Both the position numbers and the translations under genes were made by a program. From positions 1-20,966 of the IMG/VR virus record IMGVR_UViG_3300033571_004201: a stretch of DNA of 20,966 bases, one strand, 5' to 3'. The first letter of the stretch is position 1. Each line of letters starts with the position of its first letter. Positions 1 to 7,435 of the stretch are shown here, piece after piece. The stretch is from a virus. The notes below the pieces were generated by a model. It made no database searches. It was not told the DNA's origin and worked only from the letters and a program-made list of their open reading frames with translations.

Positions 1-1
1 C

Positions 2-265
2 CCAACAGGCTCAACATCTGAGTTTGCTGTAGTTGGTTACAAAGGCACAAACGCATACGATGCTGGTATGTTCTACTGCCCATACGTTCCTCTACAAATG
101 GTTCGTGCTGTTGATACAGGTACATTCCAGCCTAAGATTGGTTTCAAGACTCGTTACGGTCTAGTTGCTAATCCGTTTGCTGAAGGTACTGACCAAGGTT
201 TAGGTGCTCTGACTACTCAGTCAAACAACTACTACCGTGGTTTCCGTATTGCGAACTTAATGTAA
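2..265 (+). CDS. 23: Major capsid protein gp23, C-terminal part (5' end outside window)
   Basis: This is the C-terminal 87 residues of the T4-type major capsid protein, which forms the hexameric shell of the prohead and mature head. The reading frame is open from the left edge, so the Met at position 68 is internal and not a start. The stretch reading FYCPYVPLQMVRAV, then FQPKIGFKTRYG and VANPFAEG, followed by a tyrosine-rich NNYYRGF and a terminal ANLM, is the hallmark ending of gp23 proteins in T4-like phages. The gene is followed by an 88-base gap with a strong terminator, as expected for a very highly transcribed late gene. The family assignment is from remembered T4 sequence; the proteolytic maturation site and the rest of the fold lie outside the window. 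Confidence 0.96.
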   Translation, partial: PTGSTSEFAVVGYKGTNAYDAGMFYCPYVPLQMVRAVDTGTFQPKIGFKTRYGLVANPFAEGTDQGLGALTTQSNNYYRGFRIANLM

Positions 266-308
266 TTTTGTTAGCAGATGAAGTCACCATTAGAGTGACG
301 TACTTCAG

Positions 309-337
309 AGAGGCTCCTTCGGGAGCCTCTTTTTTTA
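309..337 (+). terminator. Intrinsic terminator after gp23
   Basis: A perfect 9-bp stem (AGAGGCTCC at 309-317 with GGAGCCTCT at 322-330) closes a UUCG tetraloop with the extra-stable C(UUCG)G closing pair, and T330 runs on into a tract of seven more Ts to 337. A weaker hairpin (GTCAC/GTGAC, 283-287 with 295-299) lies just upstream and could add stability to the mRNA 3' end. This is the only clear terminator between gp23 and the next gene. Confidence 0.93.
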
Positions 338-340
338 TCT

Positions 341-348
341 TATAAATA
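341..348 (+). promoter_or_regulatory. T4-type late promoter motif TATAAATA
   Basis: The octamer TATAAATA is the exact T4 late promoter consensus recognised by gp55-programmed RNA polymerase, and a gp55 gene is present at 9545-10084. It lies directly behind the gp23 terminator and before the next late gene. If the octamer occupies -13 to -6 as in T4, transcription would start at about 354, the A of the next ATG. It is the only intergenic TATAAATA noticed here. An AT-rich octamer can occur by chance, so the call rests on position plus exact match. Confidence 0.7.
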
Positions 349-353
349 TAACT

Positions 354-893
354 ATGACAGTTCTTACACGTAACCCATCTAATCCAAATAGTTTACAGCC
401 AAATAAGTTCACGTTGAATTTCTCACGTGCGCCTAATCTTCAATACTTTTGTCAAACTATTTCATTACCAGGTCTTTCGACATCAGAAATTCCTGTACAA
501 AATCCATTTGTTGAACTCTATGCGCCTGGTGAAAAGTCAATCTATGATGTGTTGAATGTGACATTCATTGTGGATGCTGAGATGTTATCGTGGTTAGAGA
601 TTCATGATTGGATTCGTGCTATGACTTTCCCAACTGAGTATGAAGAATATCAAAATCTAAGTAAGCTTTCACAATTTACTTCAGCGCAAGCTACAAAGAC
701 ACCACAATACGCTGATGGTGCGGTAACAATTTTATCAGCATCAAACAAACCATACTACCGCTTCAACTTCAAAGATTTATTTCCAATATCATTATCTGGC
801 TTTGTTGTGTCTACTACCGACACACCAGATACAATAATTACCGCAGACGCTACATTTAGATTTACCTATTATAATGTAGAAAAATTATTCTAA
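354..893 (+). CDS. Tail-tube-fold virion structural protein (gp19-like)
   Basis: A 179-residue protein probably belonging to the T4 gp19/gp54 tail-tube fold group. Visible support is the pattern near the N-terminus NKFTLNFSR, then FCQTISLPG, then a glycine before a variable loop and VTFIVDAEM, ending with an aromatic-rich beta strand TFRFTYYNVEKLF. T4 gp19 shows the same order (N-x-F near the start, an F-x-C then a LPxG-like turn, a VTxxND segment, a hydrophobic final strand). Position directly after gp23 and before uvsY is recalled for T4-like phages of aquatic bacteria; there a tail completion protein (gp3) is sometimes annotated at this place, and the length would also fit gp3. It could be a tail-tube connector rather than the main tube protein. 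No Shine-Dalgarno precedes the ATG, and no in-frame alternative start lies before the conserved region. Confidence 0.65.
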   Translation: MTVLTRNPSNPNSLQPNKFTLNFSRAPNLQYFCQTISLPGLSTSEIPVQNPFVELYAPGEKSIYDVLNVTFIVDAEMLSWLEIHDWIRAMTFPTEYEEYQNLSKLSQFTSAQATKTPQYADGAVTILSASNKPYYRFNFKDLFPISLSGFVVSTTDTPDTIITADATFRFTYYNVEKLF

Positions 894-905
894 ATGTGAT
901 ATACT
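877..905 (+). promoter_or_regulatory. Possible sigma70-like promoter for uvsY
   Basis: TAGAAA at 877-882 and TATACT at 900-905 are separated by 17 bases. The -10 is good, the -35 matches four of six consensus positions and lies inside the preceding coding region. A start near 912 would leave a very short leader. Weak call. Confidence 0.3.
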
Positions 906-917
906 CCTAATAAGGAG
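904..917 (+). promoter_or_regulatory. Hairpin covering the uvsY ribosome binding site
   Basis: CTCCT (904-908) pairs with AGGAG (913-917) around an AATA loop. AGGAG is the Shine-Dalgarno of uvsY, seven bases before its ATG, so this small 5-bp hairpin would mask it. The stem is weak by itself; regulation is inferred, not shown. Confidence 0.45.
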
Positions 918-924
918 ATAGACT

Positions 925-1359
925 ATGAGCAAACTTGACGAAGTATTACAAATGTGGACTGCGGATTCTAATATTGACCGCACTGAACCAGGTAAAGCAC
1001 TGATTGATATTCCAAAACTTCACAGTAAGTACCTGAATATTCTTTCATCACATCGGTTGTTAGCCAAAGAAGCAGAGTTTCAATACAACAAATGGCGTAA
1101 ACTTAAATGGGAATACTATACCGGTAAGCTTGATGATGATGAATTGAAAGCACGTGGTTGGGAACCATTTCCATATACACTCAAATCTGAGATCAATACA
1201 TACTTAGAAGCAGATGATGATGTTAATAAGTATCTTGTCAGAAAACTTCTACATGAAGAGGTTGTTGAAGTATGTCAAGCAATACTAAAAGAATTAAACA
1301 ATAGAACATGGGAACTACGTTCCTTTATTGATTGGGAAAAATTTATTCAAGGTGTCTGA
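925..1359 (+). CDS. uvsY: UvsY-like recombination mediator
   Basis: This 144-residue protein corresponds to T4 UvsY (137 residues), the hexameric mediator that helps load the UvsX recombinase onto gp32-coated single-stranded DNA during recombination-dependent replication and repair. The similarity is in the layout: an early amphipathic helix with SKYLNILSSHR, then a lysine-rich stretch ending in the YYTGKLDDDE segment (T4 has YYSGRGDGDE), then LEADDDVNKYL (T4 LSADKDVLKV), and a C-terminal helix ending near residue 140. The start has a good AGGAG seven bases upstream. The 3' end overlaps the beginning of uvsW by eight bases, and this uvsY-uvsW adjacency is conserved in T4-like phages. Confidence 0.9.
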   Translation: MSKLDEVLQMWTADSNIDRTEPGKALIDIPKLHSKYLNILSSHRLLAKEAEFQYNKWRKLKWEYYTGKLDDDELKARGWEPFPYTLKSEINTYLEADDDVNKYLVRKLLHEEVVEVCQAILKELNNRTWELRSFIDWEKFIQGV

Positions 1360-2833
1360 TCTAGTCTTATACAAACAGAACGAAGCGTTTCTGAAATTTG
1401 ATTGTGAAAGAAGTGTTGCTCAAGAATTAGCAGACTATTTTACATTTTATGTACCTGGTTATCAGTTTATGCCTGCGTACAAGAATCGTTTGTGGGATGG
1501 AAAGATAAGGTTAGCTGACTTACGTTCATACACAATCTATCATGGTCTTGTTCCATACATTCAGAAGTTCTGTGATGAGAGAGGCTACAAGCTTGCGATT
1601 GATACACCAGTAAACATTACGGAGAGTTTTTCAGCAGCAGAAGCTAAGGAGTTTATTGATCAACTTAATCTGGACAAAAGCATTATATCAGAAGGGGTTA
1701 GAGAATATCAATACAAAGCATTCATTACTGCCATAAGAAACAAAAGAATGTTGTTACTATCACCGACTGGCTCTGGTAAGTCGTTGATTCAGTATATGAT
1801 ACTACGTTATCTTCAAAGTAAAGATTATAAGAAAGGACTACTAATTGTTCCTACAACTTCTCTTGTTGAGCAAATGTATTCTGATTTTGTATCATACGGC
1901 TACGATGCCGCAGAGTATGCCCATCGACAGTATTCGGGAAAAGACAAGCATACAGATAAATTTCTGACCATTACTACATGGCAATCTATCTACAAGAATC
2001 CACCAGAATACTTTGAGCAGTTTGATTTTGTATTAGGTGATGAAGCACACCAATTCAAGGCAAAGTCATTGACTACCATCATGACTGGCTTGAAGAATGC
2101 TGAGTATCGTATTGGTTGTACAGGTACTATTGACGGTACACAAACACACAAGTTGGTGTTAGAAGGATTGTTTGGACCGGTATATCAATCTACTACCACA
2201 GCTAAACTGATTGAGAATAAACAACTTGCTGATTTTAAAATCAAATGTTTGGTGTTGAAGTATCCAGAAGATATTTGTAAACAATCTAGAGGTTGGGACT
2301 ATCAAGCGGAGATAGACTACATAGTAACAAGTAGATACCGCAATGAGTTTATTCGTAATCTAGCTATATCATTAGAAGGTAACTCACTTATATTATTTAA
2401 CTTGGTAGAGAAACATGGTAAACATCTTTTTAAACTCATTGAAGAAAAAGCTAGTAATCGGCACGTTTTCTTTGTGTATGGTCGAACAGATGTGGAAGTC
2501 CGTGAAGAAGTCCGTGCAATAACGGAGAAAGAAAACGATGCGATCATTGTTGCTTCTTATGGTACTTTCAGCACTGGCATTAACATTCGTAATCTCCACA
2601 ACGTTATCTTTGCTTCCCCAAGTAAGTCGAGAGTTCGTAACTTGCAGTCTATCGGTCGTGGGCTTAGAATTGGAGATAATAAAACTGAAGCGGTGCTATA
2701 TGACATTGCCGATGATTTTCGTATAGGCAAACATGTAAATTTTACATTGAAACATTTTGGAGAAAGATGTAAAATATACGATGAGGAAAAATTTAAGTAT
2801 AAATTCTATAATATAGAGGTCAAAAATGCATAA
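1352..2833 (+). CDS. uvsW: UvsW-like DNA/RNA helicase
   Basis: A superfamily 2 helicase of about 493 residues, the counterpart of T4 UvsW, which unwinds R-loops and branched recombination intermediates and helps switch from origin-dependent to recombination-dependent replication. An N-terminal double-stranded-DNA-binding domain contains the YQFMPAYKNRLWDGKIRL segment (T4 has a closely similar NWDGRIRLLD). Walker A SPTGSGKS is at about residues 137-144 and the DEAH box at about 230-233; the helicase C domain includes IVASYGTFSTGI and motif VI QSIGRGLR. I prefer the GTG at 1352 over an in-frame TTG at 1328 because the resulting N-terminus (about 15 residues before the FDCERS motif) matches T4 UvsW; neither has a strong ribosome site. 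It overlaps uvsY by eight bases and the next gene by eight. Confidence 0.92.
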   Translation: MSDLVLYKQNEAFLKFDCERSVAQELADYFTFYVPGYQFMPAYKNRLWDGKIRLADLRSYTIYHGLVPYIQKFCDERGYKLAIDTPVNITESFSAAEAKEFIDQLNLDKSIISEGVREYQYKAFITAIRNKRMLLLSPTGSGKSLIQYMILRYLQSKDYKKGLLIVPTTSLVEQMYSDFVSYGYDAAEYAHRQYSGKDKHTDKFLTITTWQSIYKNPPEYFEQFDFVLGDEAHQFKAKSLTTIMTGLKNAEYRIGCTGTIDGTQTHKLVLEGLFGPVYQSTTTAKLIENKQLADFKIKCLVLKYPEDICKQSRGWDYQAEIDYIVTSRYRNEFIRNLAISLEGNSLILFNLVEKHGKHLFKLIEEKASNRHVFFVYGRTDVEVREEVRAITEKENDAIIVASYGTFSTGINIRNLHNVIFASPSKSRVRNLQSIGRGLRIGDNKTEAVLYDIADDFRIGKHVNFTLKHFGERCKIYDEEKFKYKFYNIEVKNA

Positions 2834-3248
2834 CGTCAAACTCATAAGAATGCAGTCTGGTGAAGATATTATGGCTTCTATGATCGAGCAAGAAGATTCT
2901 GACATCATTCAATTAGATGATCCGATGCGTTTGGTATTTCGCCGTTTACCGACTGGGCAAACAGTAATGATGATGATGCCTTGGTTGCCAGTTGAACTAA
3001 TCAAAGAGTTCAGCGCAACCATCTATGCTACTGATATTGTTACTATGGTTGAACCAAGAGAAGAGATGATAAAGTATTATGGTAAGCTTGTAGCAAAGGT
3101 AGTTGAAGATGTAAAAGACGCTGATGAAATATTACATAGACTTTTATCAGAACAAGATGAACCAGAATATGAAGAAGATGATGGTCCTTTAACAGAAGAT
3201 CAACTAGAACAACTTCTTAAAGATATAAAGACCAGTAAACTACATTAA
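2826..3248 (+). CDS. Small Sm-like (LSm) fold protein, function unknown
   Basis: A 140-residue protein. The first 90 residues read as a series of short beta strands opening with VKLIRMQSGEDI, then DIIQLDDPMRLVF, MMMMPWLPV and ATDIVTMVEP, a pattern I associate with small Sm/LSm-like phage proteins found next to uvsW in T4-like phages of aquatic bacteria. The last 45 residues are strongly acidic (EPEYEEDDGPLTEDQ) and likely flexible. If the Sm assignment is right it might bind RNA or form rings, but no RNA-binding residues can be identified by eye. It starts inside the end of uvsW with a GAGG about eight bases upstream, so the two are probably translationally coupled. Family assignment is tentative; existence of the gene is not. 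Confidence 0.8.
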   Translation: MHNVKLIRMQSGEDIMASMIEQEDSDIIQLDDPMRLVFRRLPTGQTVMMMMPWLPVELIKEFSATIYATDIVTMVEPREEMIKYYGKLVAKVVEDVKDADEILHRLLSEQDEPEYEEDDGPLTEDQLEQLLKDIKTSKLH

Positions 3249-3262
3249 AAGGATTTTTCGTT

Positions 3263-4783
3263 ATGTCAAAAGTGGTGACATTTGTTATACCAAGCAGTGC
3301 TGCTCAAGCATATCAAGCACTTGCTAATAAGTATTCTGCTATTGAACCTCCAACATGGGCACTGTTACTTGCTAACGCTGTTCGTGTTGAAGGTTATGAT
3401 CCTTGTATTCTAGACTTCGATGCTGACCCAGCACGTGACTATGAACACGCAGCACATAAGATTGCTGATACAGGCACAGATATAGCAGTCTTTGTTCTTT
3501 ACGGACAAAATCCAAACTCAGGCACCACAATGATGATTGGTGCTTCCAAGTTAGCAACTCAACTCAAACTTTCACACCCATCAATCAAGATCGTATTCAT
3601 TGGCTCACATGCTTCAGCATTGCCATATGATGTAATTGGTTTACCATATGTTGATTTTGTATTCATCAATGAAGGTGTATATGGTTTACTTGATTTACTA
3701 CAAACAAACTATGTTGACGAATTAGATAAGGTTCGGGGTTTGGTGTATAAGAAGCATGGGCTACCTGCTGTTGGTGCTCCTGGTGAAATTGTACAAACCA
3801 AAGATATGGATCGTGTGATGCCTGGTTATGCTTGGGACTTGTTACCAAAAGATAGAAAACTATTAGACAAATATCGTGCTCACTATTGGCACAACTATTT
3901 TAAAGATGATGGTCGTACACCGTTTGCTGCTATCTCAACATCATTAGGTTGTTCATTTGGATGTAACTTCTGTATGATTAACATTGTTAACCGTACATCA
4001 TATGAACAAGGTGTTGTTTCATCAGACTCACGTGGTATGAGATTCTGGTCACCCGAATTAATGCTCAAAGAGTTTGAGTATCTGTATGAGAATGGTGTTC
4101 GTACCGTTCGACTGACAGATGAAATGTTCTTCCTGAATAAGAAATATTACATACCAATTCTAGAAGGTATCAAGCAACGTGGTATGGACTTTAACTTCTG
4201 GGCATACGCACGTGTCGATTCTGTTCGCAAAGATCAACTTGAACTATTCAAAGAAGCTGGTGTGAATTGGTTGTGCCTTGGTATTGAAGCAGCAAATCAA
4301 AATGTTCGTCTTGAAATTGAAAAGGGTAAGTTTGAAGATGTAGATATTCGTCGTGTTGTTTCAGACATCAAATCAGCCGACATTAACATTCTTGGTAACT
4401 ACATGTTTGGTTTTCCAGAAGATACTATGGAAACAATGCAAGAGACACTTGATTTGTCACTTGAACTGAATACAGAACATGCTAACTTCTATGCTGCTAT
4501 GGCATTGCCAGGTAGCCCATTGTATATGTACGCTAAAAATAGTGGTTGGGATTTACCACAATCATTTGAAGAGTTTGCTTTTTTATCATATGATTGTAAA
4601 CCATTGCGTACCAAAACACTGGAAGGTGCTGAAGTGTTGAAGTTCCGTGATGAAGCATGGCACAAATACTTTTCACATGAACCATTTTTAAATCTTGTCG
4701 AAACAAAATTTGGTGAAGATTCAAGAAAGAATATTGAAAAGATGTCAAAGATTAAATTAAAGCGTAAAATACTTGGAGATTGA
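3263..4783 (+). CDS. B12-binding-type radical SAM protein
   Basis: A 506-residue radical S-adenosylmethionine enzyme with an N-terminal Rossmann-like region of the cobalamin-binding kind (residues about 1-170: PPTWALLLANAVRVEGYD, then IKIVFIGSHASALP, then FVFINEGVYGLLDLL) and a central TIM-barrel with the iron-sulfur motif CSFGCNFC (C230, C234, C237). Downstream are typical barrel landmarks RLTDEMFF, FWAYARVDSV, LCLGIEAANQNV and NYMFGFPEDTMETM. Family members catalyse methylations, ring rearrangements and other radical reactions on varied substrates; the product here cannot be inferred. The N-terminal region shows no DxHxxG cobalamin-ligand motif, so cobalamin may bind base-off without a His ligand or not at all. 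AAGGA nine bases upstream supports the start. It is the first gene of the sugar cassette and ends four bases before the next start, suggesting it works on the same molecule. Confidence 0.88.
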   Translation: MSKVVTFVIPSSAAQAYQALANKYSAIEPPTWALLLANAVRVEGYDPCILDFDADPARDYEHAAHKIADTGTDIAVFVLYGQNPNSGTTMMIGASKLATQLKLSHPSIKIVFIGSHASALPYDVIGLPYVDFVFINEGVYGLLDLLQTNYVDELDKVRGLVYKKHGLPAVGAPGEIVQTKDMDRVMPGYAWDLLPKDRKLLDKYRAHYWHNYFKDDGRTPFAAISTSLGCSFGCNFCMINIVNRTSYEQGVVSSDSRGMRFWSPELMLKEFEYLYENGVRTVRLTDEMFFLNKKYYIPILEGIKQRGMDFNFWAYARVDSVRKDQLELFKEAGVNWLCLGIEAANQNVRLEIEKGKFEDVDIRRVVSDIKSADINILGNYMFGFPEDTMETMQETLDLSLELNTEHANFYAAMALPGSPLYMYAKNSGWDLPQSFEEFAFLSYDCKPLRTKTLEGAEVLKFRDEAWHKYFSHEPFLNLVETKFGEDSRKNIEKMSKIKLKRKILGD

Positions 4784-4785
4784 TT

Positions 4786-5556
4786 ATGGATTTGCAAAGA
4801 CAAGCAAACTTATATCGTAAAGAATTATTTGAGAAGTTTGTAGAAGTTAGGCAAGGGCATCCTGGTTCCACATTCTCAATGCTTGAGATAGTAACCACAC
4901 TTTATCATGGTGGTTATGTTGGCTTTGAAGATAAAGTTATTATTAGTAAAGGACATGCCACTGTTGCATTGTATCCGATTCTAAAAAACTTAAACATTAT
5001 TCCACATGAAGATTGGGATAATTGGGGTAAAGGTAAACCAACAAGTTTACGTGTGTTTGGTAACATTTCTATTCCAGGCATTGACATGACTTCTGGTTCA
5101 CTTGGGCATGGAGTTGGTGTTGGTGCTGGTATGGCTATTGCTAATCCACGTAATCATGTTTATGTTGTCATCTCAGAAGGTGAACTCTATGAAGGTTCAA
5201 CATGGGAAGCACTGTTGTTCGTTGCTCATCGTCAAATACCAAACATGACTATCTTTATTGACGTAAACAATCTTATCATTCTTGGTAAGACAGATGATTG
5301 TTTGAAACTCAATTCAATTCGACACAAGTTATCTGGCTTTGATTTTGATTTGTATACTGTTGACGGTCACAATACAAACTCAATTTCAGCAGCACTAGAT
5401 GCTCAGTCAGTACAACCAAAAATTATTATTGCTAACACAGTGAAAGGTAAAGGCTTCAGCTTGATGGAGAACAAACCTGAGTGGCACTATATGCAAGCTA
5501 TTACACCAGAACAAATTGAACAATGCCGCAAGGAGATTAATGATGTTACAGCGTGA
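4786..5556 (+). CDS. Transketolase-like N-terminal (TPP-binding) subunit
   Basis: A 256-residue stand-alone version of the diphosphate-binding domain of transketolase, which with thiamine diphosphate moves a two-carbon ketol unit between sugars. Landmarks are GHPGS with H25, ISKGHATVALYP, and SGSLGHGVGVGAGMA. The metal-binding GDG...N motif is altered: residues 130-133 are SEGE where GDGE is usual, and the partner Asn is at N161, the same 30-residue distance as Asp155-Asn185 in the E. coli enzyme. The Asp-to-Glu change keeps an acidic ligand, so activity is plausible. The ATG at 4786 is chosen because GGAG lies seven bases upstream. It overlaps the next gene, which encodes the complementary subunit; together they match the split transketolases often found in sugar-biosynthesis operons. 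Confidence 0.9.
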   Translation: MDLQRQANLYRKELFEKFVEVRQGHPGSTFSMLEIVTTLYHGGYVGFEDKVIISKGHATVALYPILKNLNIIPHEDWDNWGKGKPTSLRVFGNISIPGIDMTSGSLGHGVGVGAGMAIANPRNHVYVVISEGELYEGSTWEALLFVAHRQIPNMTIFIDVNNLIILGKTDDCLKLNSIRHKLSGFDFDLYTVDGHNTNSISAALDAQSVQPKIIIANTVKGKGFSLMENKPEWHYMQAITPEQIEQCRKEINDVTA

Positions 5557-6463
5557 TGCTTTTATTGAAGAGATTAAAAAACGATTAGAAACAGATAAAG
5601 ATATTTACTTTCTATCAGCAGACTTTGGTGCAGCAGCACTAGACTCTCTGCGTGAAATATATCCAGATAACTTTATTCATTGTGGTATTTCAGAGCAAGC
5701 AATGATTGATATTGCTACCGGTTTAGCATTACAGGGTAAGAAAGTATTCTGTTATGCTATGGCACCATTCATTTCTCTTCGTGCTATTGAACAAATTAAA
5801 TGTGGTCCGTCGATGATGAATCTACCAATTGCTATATTATCTGTTGGTATTGGTATTGGATATGCTGATGCTGGTCCTACACATTATATTACTGAGGACT
5901 TTGCTTGTATGCGTTCAATTCTAAACCTGAATATGTATACATTAGCAGACGCAAGTTCAGCAAAAAGATTAGCTAATAAACTGCTGGACAATCCAGAGTT
6001 GTGTTACATACGTTTTGATCGACACGATCAACCAGAGTTACCAGTAACTAATTTCAAAACAGATTTGACATATAGATTAATTGGTGATATGATAACAACT
6101 GATAAAGTTTTGTTAATTGGTTCTGGTAAGATGTCGCATATTATCAATGAGGTGTGTGAACGTAATAAGCTCACATACAAAGTCGTTGGTGTAGATTTAA
6201 TTCGTGCTAAACCATTTCCTAATACATTAACAATTCTGTTAGAAGCAGCAAAAGGTGCCATAGTTATTGATGAACAGACACCATCTGGTTCACTTGGTGC
6301 TGCTGTAATGGAAGCTATGTCTGAAAAGAATATACTAAAGAAAGTAAAAGTAATTACACTACCAGAAGAATATTTGTTTGAGAATGGTGGTCGTGAGTAT
6401 CTGCTAAAGAAGCATGGTCTAAGTGCAGATAATATTGAAAAAGTATTGAATGATAATTTCTAA
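5543..6463 (+). CDS. Transketolase-like C-terminal subunit
   Basis: A 306-residue protein containing the pyrimidine-binding domain and C-terminal domain of transketolase/DXS-type enzymes. The catalytic glutamate that activates thiamine diphosphate is E51 in HCGISEQAM, followed by the usual IATGLALQGKKVFCYAM and, later, YIRFDRHDQPELP and a C-terminal Rossmann-like domain with VLLIGSGKM and IVIDEQTPSGSLG. With the preceding gene it would build a complete heterodimeric active site. The start is set at 5543, seven bases after a strong AAGGAG; the adjacent ATG at 5540 is an alternative with four-base spacing. The 14-base overlap with the upstream gene implies coupled translation, fitting two subunits needed in equal amounts. 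Confidence 0.9.
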   Translation: MLQRDAFIEEIKKRLETDKDIYFLSADFGAAALDSLREIYPDNFIHCGISEQAMIDIATGLALQGKKVFCYAMAPFISLRAIEQIKCGPSMMNLPIAILSVGIGIGYADAGPTHYITEDFACMRSILNLNMYTLADASSAKRLANKLLDNPELCYIRFDRHDQPELPVTNFKTDLTYRLIGDMITTDKVLLIGSGKMSHIINEVCERNKLTYKVVGVDLIRAKPFPNTLTILLEAAKGAIVIDEQTPSGSLGAAVMEAMSEKNILKKVKVITLPEEYLFENGGREYLLKKHGLSADNIEKVLNDNF

Positions 6464-7433
6464 AACGCCGTATCGTCTGTCATTGTTTGGGGGAGGCACA
6501 GATTATCCAGCATGGTATGAAAAGAATCCATCAAAGGTAATCTCTGCTTCTATGGCATATTATTGCTATATTAGTTTGAAAAAGTTGCCTCCATATTTTG
6601 ATTATGTGAATAGAGTTATTTACTCTAAGATAGAAAGTGTACCAGACATATCACAGATTGAACATCCTTCTGTAAGAGAGTGTTTAAAATACTATGGTAT
6701 ACCTAATGGCATTTCTATTAGTCATGATGGTGATCTACCTGCTAGGTCTGGCATTGGATCATCTTCTTCATTTACTGTTGGATTGATTAACGCTATCACA
6801 ACATATCTTGGTGAGTCATACAGCTCATATGATTTAGCTAATGATGCTATTCATATTGAACAGAATCTTATTGGTGAATCTGTTGGTGTACAAGATCAAA
6901 TTATGGCAGCGATGGGTGGTGTGCAAGTGATTGAACTATCCAAAGATGGTAAAAAAATTATGCCACTGGCTGCGTCATACAGATATTATGAAGAACTACA
7001 GTCACATATAATGTTAGGATTTTCTGGTATCGATAGACTATCTGATGTTCATGCTAAACAACAAGTTGATAATATTAAGTTTGGTAAATCTGAAAAGTAT
7101 TTAAAAGCAATAACTGATATAACCAATGAAGCATATGAAATGATGCTCAATAAAGCATCGATGAAAGAACTTGGTAAGTTACTTGATAGACAGTGGACAT
7201 ACAAACGTCAATTAACAGATGATGTTACAAACGATTACATAGATATAATACATAACAAAGCAATGACTGCTGGTGCTTATGGTGGAAAGTTAATGGGTGC
7301 TGGTGGTGGTGGATTCTTTATGTTTCTTGCACCGCCAGAACAACATGAGAGAATTAAATTAGCAATACCTGAAATCAATGTGTGGGTGCCATTTGAGTTT
7401 GACTTTGAAGGCAGCACAATAATTATGGAGTGA
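6450..7433 (+). CDS. GHMP-family sugar kinase, D-glycero-D-manno-heptose 7-phosphate kinase-like
   Basis: A 327-residue GHMP kinase. The N-terminus ISKTPYRLSLFGGGTDYPAW is the hallmark of the HddA-type subfamily, which phosphorylates the anomeric carbon of D-glycero-D-manno-heptose 7-phosphate on the way to GDP-heptose (fucokinase-like enzymes share the motif). The ATP-binding motif PARSGIGSSSS lies at about residues 97-107, and the C-terminal motif GGKLMGAGGGGFF is intact. It begins 14 bases inside the preceding transketolase subunit gene with no clear ribosome site, so it relies on coupling. The exact substrate is inferred from family; a heptose or other seven-carbon sugar phosphate fits a neighbouring transketolase, which could supply ketoheptoses. 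Confidence 0.87.
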   Translation: MIISKTPYRLSLFGGGTDYPAWYEKNPSKVISASMAYYCYISLKKLPPYFDYVNRVIYSKIESVPDISQIEHPSVRECLKYYGIPNGISISHDGDLPARSGIGSSSSFTVGLINAITTYLGESYSSYDLANDAIHIEQNLIGESVGVQDQIMAAMGGVQVIELSKDGKKIMPLAASYRYYEELQSHIMLGFSGIDRLSDVHAKQQVDNIKFGKSEKYLKAITDITNEAYEMMLNKASMKELGKLLDRQWTYKRQLTDDVTNDYIDIIHNKAMTAGAYGGKLMGAGGGGFFMFLAPPEQHERIKLAIPEINVWVPFEFDFEGSTIIME

Positions 7434-7435
7434 TT

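Noticed and set aside
68-265. Separate 65-residue gene starting at the ATG at 68
   Set aside because: The frame is open to the left edge and the sequence continues capsid homology upstream; the ATG is an internal Met of gp23.
2784-2812. TATAAT at 2807-2812 as promoter for the Sm-like gene
   Set aside because: No acceptable -35 lies 16-18 bases upstream, and the gene is coupled to uvsW by overlap.
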